Made by a program: the position numbers and the translations under genes. DNA of 64,000 nt from Monodelphis domestica (taxonomy: Eukaryota; Chordata; Mammalia; Didelphimorphia; Didelphidae). Below are positions 32,640 to 44,659 of this stretch, piece after piece (within the stretch, counting starts at the first letter, position 1; the number at the start of each line of letters is the position of its first letter). The stretch is from positions 441,581,895 to 441,645,894 of the forward strand of contig NC_077227.1 of the NCBI RefSeq assembly GCF_027887165.1. Direction: 5' to 3'. The notes beneath the pieces were generated by a model. The model was not told the DNA's origin, searched no databases, and saw only the letters and a list, made by a program, of their open reading frames with translations.

Positions 32640-33485
32640 ATGCAGTCACTCATCATAGTTTTGCTCCCATATGAAAACAAAAAGGAGGAAACTTTATATA
32701 AAGTTTTCCCTTCTGTCTCAGGACCCACGGATTCATTTGAAATAAGGGAGAGGACTTTTAAGGCCACTTTTGCTGTCCTCTCTGCAGTTTATTCTGAAGG
32801 ACAAACACTTCATTCCTTCCCTTCACCTCCCTTTTGACAAGTGGTGAATAAACTAAACTCATAGAATGTCAGAAAAATTAAAAGTGCCATTTTGAAGATG
32901 TGGTCCCAGGTCTCTTTCTTGATTGATGCCCCAAATGTCAAATGCCCAGAAAGCATATTTCCAGACAAAGTTGCCTATGTGAGTATACACGGTCTATTCT
33001 GTTTTTATTGATTCCTACTTTAAACAAGAGCCACTTAAATCAATTGTAAACTCACTGGGGGTGGGAGGGGAAGGGAGAATTTCTTTGCTTTTCTATAGTG
33101 GTTTTAAAGGGCTTAGTTCTGAGCAACCAGTCAAGAGATCTGGAAAAAAGGCATCACTCTTGGCTTTGTTCTCTGTCCTCCATAACCTTAAGATGAGGAA
33201 GCAGAACGAGAGGGGTGTCCAAAGAAGACCAAGGAGCTGGAAATAGGTCACTTGGATCCCAGTTCCAGTTCAACCATTCAGTAGTTGTAAGACTGAGGAT
33301 CATAAGATTGAGCTAAAGTATACCCTAGGAAATCCTCTATTTTAGAGCTATAATGAGCCATTTCTGAACCAGAGCAAGTTGAAACTTGGAGGGGGCAGGG
33401 TGGGAGGTGGGAGGGAAAGAATTTTACCTGACTTGCGGCCAAAGTTTGGGTGGGGGAAGATTCTTCAATCATTTCTCAGTACTAT
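32640..33485. other. Repeat-poor stretch
   Basis: Several short frames overlap on both strands, but none shows a domain or splice context. G-rich runs occur at 33057-33076 and 33390-33416. Confidence 0.4.
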
Positions 33486-33489
33486 CGAA

Positions 33490-33686
33490 TTCTTGGTGAT
33501 CTCATTTGGGTTTTCTCAGCATAGATACTAGAGTGGTTTGCCATTTCTTTCTCCAATTCATTTTAACAGATGAGGAAACTGAAGCAAACAGGGTTAAGTG
33601 ACTGTCATATCTGAGGCAAGATTTGAACCTAGGCCCTCCTGACTCCTCGTGCAGTGCTCAATCCAATGAGTCACCTAAATGATCCC
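33490..33686 (-). mobile_element. MAR1 SINE
   Basis: Reverse copy: 'ctcatttgggttttctcagc', 'actagagtggtttgccatttc', 'gatgaggaaactgaagc', head complement 'gagtcacctaaatgatcc'. Confidence 0.88.
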
Positions 33687-33777
33687 TGTGGGGAGGGGAG
33701 ATTTTATATAGCTCAGGAGAGGTTTCTAAGCTATTAAAGGGAAAGGAGGCACTCCTGGGAGGAGGTCAAGTGTGAAA

Positions 33778-33920
33778 GCAATCAAGCAACATTTCTTTAG
33801 CACTTACTATTAGCCAGGCACTGTGCTAGACACTGGAGATTTAAAGACAAAAATGATATAGTCACTGCCCTCAAGAAACTTATAAACTGTTGGAGGAGAC
33901 AACATATGCTAAATAAATAG
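33778..33920 (+). repeat. R1 head module
   Basis: 'tagcacttactattagccaggcactgtgctagaca' then 'ccctcaagaaacttataaactg...ggaggagacaaca'. Confidence 0.65.
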
Positions 33921-33999
33921 GGGTGGGGGAAGTGCCACAAAATACCTCCTTGACACAAAGTCCAGTTCTTCTCATCTTAATTAAGGCTTTGATTTAATC

Positions 34000-34145
34000 C
34001 AAACTTCTGATGAGAAAACGCTGGCCTAGAAAAAGTTAAGTGACTTGTCCAAGGACATACAGGTAGCAAACTTCAGAACTAGAATTCAAATGAATGTCAT
34101 CTAATTCTCAATCCAGTATTCCTTCCATAATCACCACAAGGCTTC
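34000..34145 (-). repeat. MIR-type CORE-SINE
   Basis: 'gctggcctagaaaaagttaagtgacttgtccaagg' in reverse-strand MIR order. Confidence 0.7.
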
Positions 34146-34339
34146 CCTCTGGGTAAGTCATCTCACCTTTGGAGACCGTATCACTGGAGAGATAGACTGA
34201 GGCCAAACTGCAGAGGGTCTTGAAATTCCAGGCATAGAGTTTGAATTTTATTGTATCACTTTAAAACCAAAAAAATAGGGGAGGGAAAGCCTTTCAGGAA
34301 ATACTCTTCACATCTACCCAAGTAAGTGCCTTCTGAATC

Positions 34340-34640
34340 TTTTTTAAATTCTACATTCAAAGTTCCATCCACAGTAGTGCTTTAAGAAACTAACAAATCA
34401 GTTTTAAAAAAGAAAAATAGAAGCCAGTAATCTAGGGCATGATCTGAAAGACAAGAAGATAAAAACAAGTACAACAGAGAAGAGTCAGTTTGGTCAAAAT
34501 GCCAGCTTCAAAGAAGAAACTGGTGACAAGAAGAGCCATCCCTGGGGCTCTAGGTCTGGGTCCCGAATAAAGCCTTCCTTTCGCCTCTTCTAACCTTTGT
34601 TTTCAGGGGATATCAGGTTAAAAAATGATTATAAAGGGAA
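34340..34640 (+). repeat. Unclassified dispersed repeat, possibly an LTR end
   Basis: It aligns by eye with 60235-60535: shared 'agccag..tctagggc', 'agaga.gagtca', 'gctctaggtctgggtcccgaataaagccttcc' against 'catttggggatcaggtctaaaataaaacattcc', and a common end 'aggttaaaa.tgat.ata'. The AATAAA-like signal followed by C/T-rich DNA suggests a retroviral LTR fossil; no internal part is seen. Confidence 0.5.
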
Positions 34641-34667
34641 GATTTGAAAGAGAGAAGAAATCACAGG

Positions 34668-34860
34668 GACAGCTAGGTTACTTCAGTGGACAAAGAGCCA
34701 GGCCTGGAGATGGGAGGTCCTGGGTTCAAATCTTGATTCTGATACTTCCTAACCCTGGGTAAGTCACTTAACCCCCATTGCCTAGCCCTTATAACTCTTC
34801 TGACTTGGAACTAATACATTAGTAATACTAAGACAGAAAGTAAGGATTTTTTTTTAAGGA
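34668..34860 (+). mobile_element. SINE-A
   Basis: Head 'gggacagctaggttacttcag', centre 'ggtaagtcacttaaccccca', tail with A/T run. Confidence 0.92.
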
Positions 34861-34889
34861 AAAGAGAAAAGAAGTCACACAAGGGCAAC

Positions 34890-35335
34890 AATGAAGAGAG
34901 GAGATACCAACCAGATCTCGATTCAAATCCTGGCCTGCTCTTTTTTGCAGATGTGACTTTAAGCCAGTTATTTAACTTCTCTCCATTTTGGTTTCCTCCT
35001 TTGAAAAGAAAATGGGTGGTGTGGGGTAGTGGACTAAATTATTGCTAAGATCCTTTCTAGGTGAGGTGGTGGATAGAGCATTGAGCCTGGAATCATGAAG
35101 ACTCATCTTCATGAGTTCAAATCCAGCCTCAGATGCTAGGATGGGTGACCCTGGGCAAGTCCCTTAACCCCATTTGTCTTGGTTTCTTCATCTATAAAAT
35201 AAATTGGAGAAGGAAATGGCAAACCTCTCCAGTATTTTTACCAAGAAGGAGTCACAGCGAGTTGGACATGACTGAAACGGTTCAACAACATCCTTTCCAA
35301 GTCTAAATCCTGTGCTTCTATAATCTATTGTTTAA
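34890..35335 (+). repeat. MIR split by a MAR1
   Basis: MIR halves at 34890-35060 and 35290-35335 surround the MAR1; the second half continues with 'aagtctaaatcctgtgcttctat'. Confidence 0.75.
35061..35289 (+). mobile_element. MAR1 SINE with target duplication
   Basis: Flanked by atcctttctag (35050-35060) and atcctttccaa (35290-35300), 9 of 11 identical. Tail contains 'gagttggacatgactgaaac'. Confidence 0.92.
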
Positions 35336-35519
35336 TTTTGGAGCAAAAGAAATGAGCTAAACATGGATGCAAGATTCTTGAGATTTTCTTAGCACCAAAA
35401 GGACCTTCTTCCTGCCAGCTGCTTCCATGAATCACTGCCCTGACATGAGTATTGCCACAGTAGAGAAATTACCACAAGAAATCATCTTGGCACAGTTCCA
35501 ACTGCAAAAATCATTCAGA

Positions 35520-35670
35520 GTGGGCTAGTGTGGTCTATTGGAGTGATTGTGTGCCTAAGGGGACTTGCCCTGTCACTACCTGAGTATTCTCAGTACCTTG
35601 AACACTCAAACAGCCTCAGTTTCCCCATCTGCACAATGAGGGGTTTATTGAACATTTTCCGAACAATTCT
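35520..35670 (+). repeat. MIR-type CORE-SINE
   Basis: 'tgtggtctattggagtgattg' and 'cagcctcagtttccccatctg'. Confidence 0.7.
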
Positions 35671-35944
35671 AACAAGATAGGATGTGGTTTAAAAAAAAAA
35701 GATAAAAAATGTTTTTTCTGGTCAGAAAAAGTGGGAAATAATTAGTACAAACTGAATTTGAAAAACCACAGCTGATGAATAGTTAAACACCAGCTAAAGT
35801 CACACAACCTAAAAAGAAAAGCCACAGTGACAAAGAACATTCCATTGTTCAAATGTTAGAGGAATCGCTATAATATGAAATACAGATACAGGGAAAGGTC
35901 AGCTGACGATCAGAGAAAGTTTGTCCTATCTGGGAAGACTGTTA

Positions 35945-36330
35945 GATAAATTCCAGGGCTGCCTCTACAGAGATTCATTGTATGACCTTGGGCAAATCTC
36001 TTCATTTCTCTAGGCTGCAGCCTTCTCACCTATAAAATAAAGGAGCCACACTAGATGCTTTCTAAGGTCCCCTCAGCGGTAAGGATGGCAAGAGACAGAG
36101 AAAAAGCGTATTAGATTTTGAGTTAGAAGGTCTGGGTAGGTCACAGCTCACAGCCTGGCTTTTGACACTTCCTAGCTAAGTGACTTTGGGCAAGTGACTT
36201 CCTTTTTCTGAACCTCAGTTACTTCATTTATAAAATGGAGGTGATTACACCTGCATTCCCTCTCTTAAAGGGTTATTATGCATATAAAAGACATGATAAA
36301 TCTTATGTTCTCAATAAACATAAATCATTA
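35945..36330 (+). repeat. Two successive MIR-type copies
   Basis: 35945-36085 ends in 'ctagatgctttctaaggtcccc'. 36100-36330 has 'gtgactttgggcaagtgact' and 'gaacctcagttacttcattt', and ends 'ctcaataaacataaatcatt'. Confidence 0.75.
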
Positions 36331-36870
36331 TTCCTATGACTCTACTAAAATTCTACTGCAATGACTCTTCTCATGGTATGAAAGTGATCAGGTCTCTCAA
36401 AGGTCATTCAGTCAGCCAATAAACATTTATTAAGCATCTACTGCATGCACTCTAGTACTATTACTGTAGAAGTAAGTGGGAATCAGAGAAGTTTGAGAGA
36501 TTTTGTATTTTTATGTGGTCAAAAAATTAATTAGTTGCTTTATCTGTTCTTAACTAGGTTGATTATTGGACAACAAATGGATAATGGTCCATCATCAGGA
36601 CCTGCCCTCAAGTTGATTACCATCTAATGGAGGAAGACACTCAAAAAGAAGCAGAAGTCAGGGCAGGGAGGGTTGGGCATAGAAGGAGTCCAAAAGCCAT
36701 ATATCTGGGGAGAAATGTACTGGGACTCCTCCCAACATTCATGGCTCAAAGTTAAACTTGTGGAACAAAAATTCTGGCAGATCTTCCCAACCTAAAATAG
36801 CTTTGGTCTTGGACCCAGTAATGGATCACTATCCATTTGCTGTCAAAGAACCAGCCTGATTAAGAACAGA
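36331..36870. other. Mostly unclassified stretch
   Basis: A short R1-like head is visible at 36415-36445 ('caataaacatttattaagcatc'); nothing else was recognised. Confidence 0.4.
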
Positions 36871-36872
36871 TG

Positions 36873-37050
36873 CAATCAGGAGTTTGGGTGGCTCAGTGGA
36901 TTGAGAGCCAGGCCTAGAGATAGGAAGTCCTGGGTTGACCCTGGGCAAGTCACTTAACTCCCATACCCTAGCCCTTACCACTTTTCTCTCTTGGAATCAA
37001 CACATAGTATTGATTCCACAACAGAAGGTAAGGGTTTAAGAAAAAAAACA
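36873..37050 (+). mobile_element. SINE-A, short internal deletion
   Basis: Head 'tttgggtggctcagtggattg'. The block between 'gtcctgggtt' and 'gaccctgggcaagtcac' is missing. Tail complete. Confidence 0.9.
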
Positions 37051-37194
37051 GATTCAGGCACTAGGGATTAATTCTTTGATCAGATAAAAATACAAAGTCC
37101 CTCAAATTTGTCTGATCCCCGTCTGCTTCTGCAGTGACAAAAACAGGGTTTCAGAAAAGGAAAAGAATGCACTAAAAATCATACCTAACCAAGA

Positions 37195-37391
37195 GTGTCA
37201 AACTCAAATAGAAAAGGAGGTCATTAAACCATACATAAGGATATCTGCAGGCCACATGTCTTATTAAACTCCATATTAACATTATCTGCATTCTACTTTA
37301 TTTTTATTTATTTGTCAGATATTCCCCAATTTCTGTTCTATAGCACAAAGGAGTTGTGCCTTGACTCTGGCCTTGAGTTTGACATCTTTGA
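37195..37391. mobile_element. hAT-like non-autonomous DNA transposon
   Basis: Ends 'agtgtcaaactca' and 'tgagtttgacat' are inverted repeats; the body 'taaaccatacataaggat...gcaggccacat' is a known mammalian/marsupial repeat type. No clear target duplication. Confidence 0.6.
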
Positions 37392-37493
37392 TGTAAATCA
37401 TCTTATAAACATTAACTTAGCTATTATTTCACTAAATATGAGAGCTATAAACAATGACTAATGAGATGATGTATTATTGGAAGAAATTATGAA

Positions 37494-37690
37494 GTGTGAC
37501 ATAATGGAAACAACATAGGACTTAGAATCAAGGGACTTAGGTTTTAATCCTGATTCTGTCCTTGACCTTGTGTCCTGTGACTTTAGACAGTTCTCCTAAC
37601 CCTAAACTTCAACTTCCAGAGTCATAAAATGAAAATGTTGGACTAGATGACCTCTAAAGTTTCTTCCAACTCTAAATCCATGGTCTTATG
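37494..37690 (+). repeat. MIR-type CORE-SINE
   Basis: 'ttttaatcctgattctgtcc' and 'tgttggactagatgacctctaaagtttcttccaactctaaatcc'. Confidence 0.8.
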
Positions 37691-38500
37691 AACATGTAAG
37701 CATTTGATTTGATAAAACAAAATACTATCTTAAAGGCTTCCTTCAATGAGCTGTCTCCCACTCACCCAGCTGTTTCTGTGTCTGAATGACATTTTGTTGG
37801 TTATATCAACCCCAGGAAAATGTCAAAGTCTCTTGAAAGAGACTGGTACCTGCTCAAATGAGTTCCATGTGACCTTCCACCCAGAAACGACCAAATGGAT
37901 GAAGATTTCCAATTGCCTAGATTATGACATACAATTAGAAAACCTATAGAACTTGCCAAACAGTACATATATCTGAAATGGACAACACAAATGTACAATA
38001 ACTTGGACCCAGAATTACCGAAAAAGAGAGTGTACTCGATTGCCCTCAGGATACTATAAAACTCCTTCAGTTACCCAATCCTCTCCTGGCTACAAAGGTC
38101 TATCTTTTTAATACCAACATTCTACTGATGTTTTATGACTCTATGAGATAGAAGACAATACTCTTTGAAGAAAGCAAAATTAATATCACATAGAGGGCAA
38201 CGGAAAGTTCTATAGCAGGTGTGAGCAAGCTACAGTATATACCAATATAACTCAAAGTATAGGAGCAAAAGGTATCATCCCAAAAATGTATGCTAGCAGG
38301 AAAAGGTGACAAGGGATGCAAGGTAGGGTGCTCCACTTGCATCCTTGCAGTGACAAGAGAAATCAAGGAGAGCCTCCAGCATGTTGAGCAGACTTCTTGT
38401 GGCAAAAGTAGGAAAGGACAGGAATAAGCATTGCCAAGAATGGGAAGGAAGGGATGAGTTATGATCTACACCATAAAAAAGATCATCCAAATCACAGTCA
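37691..38500 (+). mobile_element. Decayed RTE LINE: reverse transcriptase C-part and ORF2 end
   Basis: Conceptual translation contains LNDILLVISTPGKCQSLLKE, which aligns with the FADDIVL... region of RTE/Bov-B enzymes, followed by TTKWMKI, DYDIQLENLP, YIYLKWTTQMYNNLDPELPKKR and ESSIAGVSKLQ, in the order expected for RTE ORF2. The middle residues of the catalytic [F/Y]-x-D-D box are not intact (LND). Several stops and shifts occur. Old, inactive. Confidence 0.75.
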
Positions 38501-38905
38501 TAGAACCACGTGAGTGTATGACCATATCACTATTGACATTCTCATGATCAATGAAACCAGAAAACAAAGCAAAGTTTCAATTAAAGGATAGGATGGCTCA
38601 GAGGTTCTCCTTGGGAAGCAAATTTTAAAATACGCAGAATTGGTTTCATTCATCTCCAGGCTGCACTCCTGATTTTCCCAGCCTTTCAATTTAATATTCC
38701 AGAAACCTTTTTACATCTGAAGTTCAATCTATCCCCGACTTAACAAATTGGAAGCAACCTCTGATCTTTCTGCCTCTTGGTCTGATTGGTTGGTTCCTCC
38801 CGGAATGTCCATTTTAAAGAGGAGGGACACATCAATTATGTCTTTATTCCTCTGCTGGCTTCATTCCTGGACTTTGTCAACAATACCTCTACTGTGTGCA
38901 CACGC
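38501..38905. other. Unclassified stretch
   Basis: Nothing recognised. Confidence 0.4.
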
Positions 38906-38911
38906 ACATGT

Positions 38912-38957
<46 letters not shown>
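38912..38957. repeat. (CA)23 microsatellite
   Basis: Uninterrupted CA run preceded by a short CACATGTGCACA block. Confidence 0.97.
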
Positions 38958-38961
<4 letters not shown>

Positions 38962-38974
38962 CTTTTCAGCTTCC

Positions 38975-39087
38975 TTTAAGCTCATTGAGGGAAGGAATTA
39001 TTGTTCTTTCTATTTGTGTTTGTATTCCCAGTGCTTAGCACAATGACTTGAATGGAATAAACACTTAATTAATGCTCATTGGATTGT
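38975..39087 (+). mobile_element. L2 LINE 3' end
   Basis: 'aagctcattgagggaaggaat', 'tgtttgtattcccagtgcttagcac' and 'aataaacacttaattaatgctcattggattg'. Confidence 0.85.
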
Positions 39088-39089
39088 GC

Positions 39090-39960
39090 ACCCAAGGGTG
39101 CACAATAGACAGCATTTCATGGGAGCAGCTGGATGAGATGGCTAAATTTATTGAAATGCTCCTGATGAGCATTAGCAAAAAGACCATCCTAAAGACAACT
39201 GTAGTTTATATACCAGCATCTGTTGCAGAGGATAAAAAAGATAGAAAAATTCTATGAAGACCTTGACAAGATTCCTATCCTAAATTAAGTCAGCATATAT
39301 TTTGATACTCAGTGACTTCAATGAGAAGGTAAACATAGAGGAACAAAGAATGTTGGAAACCCAGCTCAGGTGCAAGACATGAAAGAGGTCAAAAATTCTG
39401 CAGATTACTCAGAAGATTCACACTGATACATCCTAAATACTTCCTTCAAAAAGAGCAAGAAGACACTGAACATGGCAAGCCCTCAGCAACATCACAAAAT
39501 AATAAGATTGACAGCATCTCTAATCAATTACATCTTTACTACATCTAGTCACAAGCTAACTGGAAGGTAAAGAGAGCACAAGGTCCCACTGTGCTAATTG
39601 TCAGTTGGTTAATTTTTTTAAGCATTTGATTCAGTACAGCAAAATATCACTTTAAAGGCTTTCTAAGAGCAGTCGTGTATGTGTGTGTGTGATTCCTTGT
39701 ATGAAAAGATTTTAAAATAGAGATAACCTTGTTTAATGATCCCCTGATTGTTATTATTACATAAGGCATAAAATAAGGAAACATGCTTGAAGTTTTTCCT
39801 ACTGCTATGAAGAATATCAAAATTAAGAAGCCGATAGGAAAGGGATTCCCTTTGGATGGTAGGACCTCCAGGTACTCCTCTCTGCAGATGACCCAGAAAA
39901 TCACAGAACCTCTTAAGTGAGATCCAGAATCATTCAGAATGGTTTGGTCTAACCATCTAC
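39090..39960 (+). mobile_element. Decayed RTE LINE: endonuclease and start of RT
   Basis: Translation pieces KKTILKTTVVYIPASVAEDK, KFYEDLD and YILNTSFKKSKKTLNMASPQQ match the AP-endonuclease domain of RTE ORF2 (SIISVYAPA.., ..NTLFQKKK.RR.TW.SPDG). Downstream, NIKIKKPIGKGFPLDG resembles the IKIKRGVRQGDPLSP block of the RT. Many frame breaks. It lies downstream of an RT C-terminal piece, the reverse of the natural order, so two insertions or a rearrangement are involved. Confidence 0.7.
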
Positions 39961-40158
39961 CTAGGGAAAAAAAAAAAACAAGAAAAAGAAGAATATTTAT
40001 TTTCCTGAATAAAATATGCCATTGGATGGAAACTCTAAGGGCTGATTCATCATCGGTATATTTATCTTAGACACTGAAAATGAACAATGATCTGGCCCAA
40101 GAGTTAGAAAGGAAAAAGGAAGTTGACTAGATACTAGATTGCCTTTCAGAAATTATGA

Positions 40159-40357
40159 TATGGGGAGCATCTTGATGGATAGAGAGCCAAGTCTGAACAC
40201 AAGGTTCTGGGTTCAATTCTGGCCTCAGATACTTCCTAGCTGTGTGACCCTGGGCAAGTCACTTAACTCCAATAGCCTAGCCCTTACTATTCTTCTGCCT
40301 TGAAACTAACACTTAGTATCAATTCTAAGATAGAAAGTAAGGTGGGTTTTTTTAACT
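40159..40357 (+). mobile_element. SINE-A
   Basis: Head 'gggagcatcttgatggatag', centre 'gtgtgaccctgggcaagtc', tail 'aacacttagtatcaattc'. Confidence 0.9.
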
Positions 40358-40474
40358 GCAATGCTTTTAATTACCCCAAGCTCCTCCCTTAGAAAAGGTT
40401 CATTTTAAAAAAATATTCTATTGTATGGTGTGAGTAATAGAATACTACATTCTCTGAAGAATTAAGGTTGAAAG

Positions 40475-40590
40475 CAAGGCAGCATGTCATAGTATATAGA
40501 GAATTGGAATAAGGAAGATGTGAGTTCAAGTATTAACTCTGATATAAACTGGCTATTGAAAGCATCAGATGCATTTAACCTCTTAGGGTC
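40475..40590 (+). repeat. MIR-type fragment
   Basis: 'gcaaggcagcatgtcatagtatatag' and 'gaagatgtgagttcaag' fit a MIR head. Confidence 0.55.
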
Positions 40591-41250
40591 CGTAGGTAAT
40601 TCCCACTCTGGAACTCTGCTGTTCTGCCAGCCAGCCCTGTACTGGACTGTGTTTTACCCTTGTTTGCTATCCACTCTGCTGGTACAGCAACCCACAAACT
40701 AGACCTCTAAAGACCAGGTCCTAGAATAGCTAAGATATTCTCATCAACTAAGACACTAAGACAGAACCTTCTGTAATGGATGGGGAAATGGAGCCACCCA
40801 CTACGTTTACTTGAAGCTAGAGAGTGAGAGAGATGGAATGGAGCAAAAAGGTAGAGAGGGGGGATAGATTGTTCCTCCTCTCTCTTTCCTTAGTAAAACC
40901 AGAACTAATTGTCTTCAGAATTACAGAAGAAGAAAGAAAATAGAATCAACAGACTATATCTGGGAATAGTAATCAAATCAATAGTGCCATTGTTTTAGGA
41001 TCTTCATGACCCCTCAGACGAAAAGACCAGTATATCTTTCCTTAGCCAATATTCCTCTCTATATATGTTATTTCCCTATATTAGAATATAAACTCCCTGA
41101 GAGCAAAGCAGATGACAGCAGATGAGAGCAAAGACAGTCTTGCTTCTTTATTTGTTTCTAGTGGGACAGTAACTGGCATGCTTAATAAATTGATGGCTAA
41201 GTGCTGACCAGAATTCATCACAGATACAAGTTTTGGTTTGTTTTGTCTGG
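40591..41250. other. Unclassified stretch
   Basis: No gene or repeat family recognised. Confidence 0.35.
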
Positions 41251-42330
41251 TGTCTCAAAAAAAGATAAAAGAGCAGGGGATTTTTGTGCCCAACAGAAGC
41301 TTGGACCTTTGGTATGAGAGAGGGGGAGAGGGAGGAGAACACCCCTTCCACAAAGTGGGGTTAGGGGAGACAGCAGATGTAACAGGTTGGCTCAGAGAGA
41401 GGAGAGGGGGTTTGAAGATTTTCCCCCTTCTGCCTTCCCTCCTTAGCTAAATCTGCTCTCCCCAATTTGCTCTTGTCCCTCTTGTTCCCCCCTCCACTAT
41501 TCAAAACCAAAAGGTCTCCCCTTGATCCGTTCACTCACACTCAGCTTGGGGAACAGATAACTTTTAATGTTAACTCAATCAGGTAATACAAAAGGAAATA
41601 ATGGGCAGGGAAGAATGGGAGAAGGAAAGTGGAAAAAGGGTGTCCCTGTCTCTATCTAAACCCTTTTCCTCCCTCCTTGAGTTTGGGGGGAACTCAGAGC
41701 TTGGCAGCCTGAGCCACCTGAGAGAAAGTCATGTTGACCCACCCCTGGGCAACATGAGCTGAGGTAAGTCTGCTCAAGTTTCTCTACAGAAAGTCCCTTC
41801 AATTGTGAAGTGTTGGGGGAAGTATTTCCAGTCACTAGCAGGAAAAGTGGGTAACTCTAAGGAGAAAGTCTTTTTCCTACCTTCTCTCTTCAACGTCTCA
41901 AGACCGAGAGACCCTCACTGCTCTCCTCATCAGAGTCTTCTCTCCTTAGGATTCCAAACTCCTGGGACCCCTCCCCCATTGAGGTGATCAATTTCACATA
42001 GTCTTCAGTCTGGTACTTTTCTCTAGTGCCAGCCTCTATCACACTGGGGGGACTTCTTTGGAAAGGGAGAGGTTGCTGCTGACAGATATACATGAAAAAG
42101 GTAGAACTATGGTCAAACAGAGTGATAGACAAACCCTTTTCCTCCCTCACTTAAATATGACCTTGCTTAAAGTCATTTGCATGCCAATCTAGGAATGCAA
42201 TGAACTTTGTAGCACTAACATCCATGAAAGACCAATGGAGTTTCTTTGACAGTTCCTCAAAATTTATAGTGAGGGTACAGTATCCTCATAAATTGTTTAA
42301 AAGGAAGGGGGGGGGGGTAAGGAACTTCTG
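41251..42330 (-). mobile_element. Endogenous retrovirus-type LTR (solo), fossil
   Basis: The low-coordinate edge reads tgtctcaaaaaaag (the complement of an LTR 3' end ...GAGACA). On the minus strand there is an ATTAAA-like signal with a GC-richer downstream part. The composition is unlike neighbouring SINE-rich DNA. No internal genes were found. The right border is a guess and the family is not assigned. Confidence 0.45.
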
Positions 42331-43495
42331 ACCTTAAGTCAGGTAGTTGTCTGGGATAATAGACTTTATTTGAATCATAGACACAAGCAGTTAAAAAAAA
42401 AGTAGACAATCTTAGTCTAAGAATTCTTCCTGGTTTTGTTTGGTCACCTTTGCATGGACACAGTAGTTTACAACCTCAGCTATGACCAGAAAACTGATGG
42501 GCCTTTTTAGCACACAAAGTTTTTCTTTGTTTAGCATACAAAGTTATTCTAGTCATTATACTTTAACAGACAGGAATCTAGGTGACAAACAGAAAGACTT
42601 GAAGAGATGAAACCCAGATGTTATCAGAGACTACTACCAGGAGCATCTAAGATAGTCACAAAGCCTAGAAGGAAGCCAGAGAAATATGATGCTCTATGTG
42701 AATCAGGAAAAGCAGAGCACAGTGTGATATCACTAGATTATATCTAATTACTAGGAGCATGAGTTGCCTCTCCACCCAGATGTGCTGAATATATCTGTCC
42801 CCTAAATGTATATTTCTCTGTAAATATCCCCTACACTTGCTCACTCTTAGCATTAAAGGTGAATATATTTGTGGCAAAGTAGGGACCCAGCTTTATAAAG
42901 AAATGTTCTGTTGCTACTTTTCTCACTAAGCTATTTTATTAAATTCTTTTGCTTCAAATCAATTGAATCATCTGGCTAACTAATAAAAGCAAATACTTCA
43001 GTGGGAAACTCAAGAGTTTTGAGTGGGTATGGACCAACACAGTTCCTTGAATATAAATAATGTTTCTAGGGATCCCACATCTTAAGAATGGTTTCCCAAC
43101 TGACAGAGCAATAAAAAATACAGAGAAAAAGACAAGTTTGCAGAAGGGTTAGCACGAAACCCATCTAAGGCACATTATTCCAAAGTGCATTCATAGATTC
43201 ACCTGGCAGGAGGTCAACAAAGAGGAAGTAGAGCCAATTAGTCAATATTTCTATAATTATCTATTCTCATCATCAGTGCCATGAGAACCATCAAATTTGT
43301 AATCTAACACTGGAGTTTCTAACATGTTGTTTGAGGAAATATTGTTGAATCTTACACTGTAAAAAAATTATAGAAATTGAATTCATGAGAACAGTCAGAA
43401 AAGGTGTCAATATCAGGACAAGTGTACCCAGAGAAAATCCATGTAGGAAATGACATCCTGAAAGCATTAAGAGATTCTTTTTTTCTTCTTTTTTT
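42331..43495. other. Unclassified stretch
   Basis: A 10-base G run near 42308-42317 marks the LTR edge region. Otherwise no repeat or gene is recognised. Confidence 0.35.
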
Positions 43496-43499
43496 TTCT

Positions 43500-43695
43500 T
43501 TTTAAACCCTTACCTTCCATCTAAGAATCAATACCAAGAATTGGTTGCAAGTCAAAAGAGTGGTAAGAGCTAGACAATTGAGGTTAAATGGCTTGCCCAG
43601 GCTCATATAGCCAGGAAGTGTCTGAGGACAGATTCCAAAGCAGAACTCCTGTCTCCAGGCCTGGCCCTCTGTCCACTGAGCCACCTAACTGCACC
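43500..43695 (-). mobile_element. SINE-A
   Basis: Reverse copy with T run at 43486-43501 as tail, 'cccttaccttccatctaag' and head complement 'ccactgagccacctaactgc'. Confidence 0.92.
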
Positions 43696-43715
43696 AAGAG
43701 AGTATTTTCCTTCTT

Positions 43716-44312
43716 CTTTTTTTTTTTAATTTAGAATATTTCTCATGGTTACATGATTCATGATTTTTCCCACCCCTTTTTTATGTCCCCCTCTTCCCCC
43801 CAGGCTCTACATGTATCATTGTTCAAAACCTATTTCCATGTTATTCATATTTGCAGTAGAGTGATCTTTTAACATCAAAACCCTAATCATATCCCCATCA
43901 AACTACGTGATCAATCATATGTTTTTCTTCTGCATTTCTACTCCCACAGTTCTTCCTCTGGACGTGGATAGTGTTCTTTCTCATAAGTTCCTCTGGATTG
44001 TCCTGGGTCATTGCATTTCTACTAGTAGAAAAATCTATTATATTCTATTGTGCCACAGTGTATCAGTCTCTGCGTACAATGTTCTCCTGGTTCTGCTCCT
44101 TTTACTCTGCATTAATTTCTGGAGGTCTTTCCAGTTCACATGGAATTCCTCCAGTTCATCATTGCTTTCAGCACAATAATATTCCATCACCAACAGATTT
44201 GTTCAATCATTCCCCAATCAATGGATATCCCCTCATTTTCCAATTTTTTGCCCACACTAAGAGTACAGCTATAAATATCTTTGTACAAGTATTTTTCCCT
44301 CTTATTTTCAAG
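43716..44312 (-). mobile_element. Old L1 LINE 3' end
   Basis: Reverse strand; T run at 43718-43728 marks the tail, then the 3'UTR, then the ORF2 C-terminal region ('ttctggaggtctttccagttcacatggaattcc', 'cccaatcaatggatatcccc'). More diverged than the L1s at 22-27 kb; an older subfamily. Confidence 0.9.
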
Positions 44313-44659
44313 AGATTATTTTCAAGATACTTCCAGGGAGAAGATACCAAAATAGTTGACATAAATTTCCAAACAATATTATTACCAAAAAAAAGGGGGT
44401 AATTGAGGGAAAGACATAACTCCTGATCTACATGTTTATTTTCTCATTTTTAAAAAAAAATCTTTATAAGATGATACCCATGTATCAAGGGTAGCCTCAA
44501 TGAAAATAGAAGAGAACAGAAAAAATTTTACATGCAATTCCCTATACCATACCACATTTTTACAGACAAAAATCTCAGTGAAAAGTACAGAAAATTCAAG
44601 ATTCTTCTATACTGATTCTTTGATGGTTACAAAAAAAAGCTGTTAACCCAGTAGAGCAT

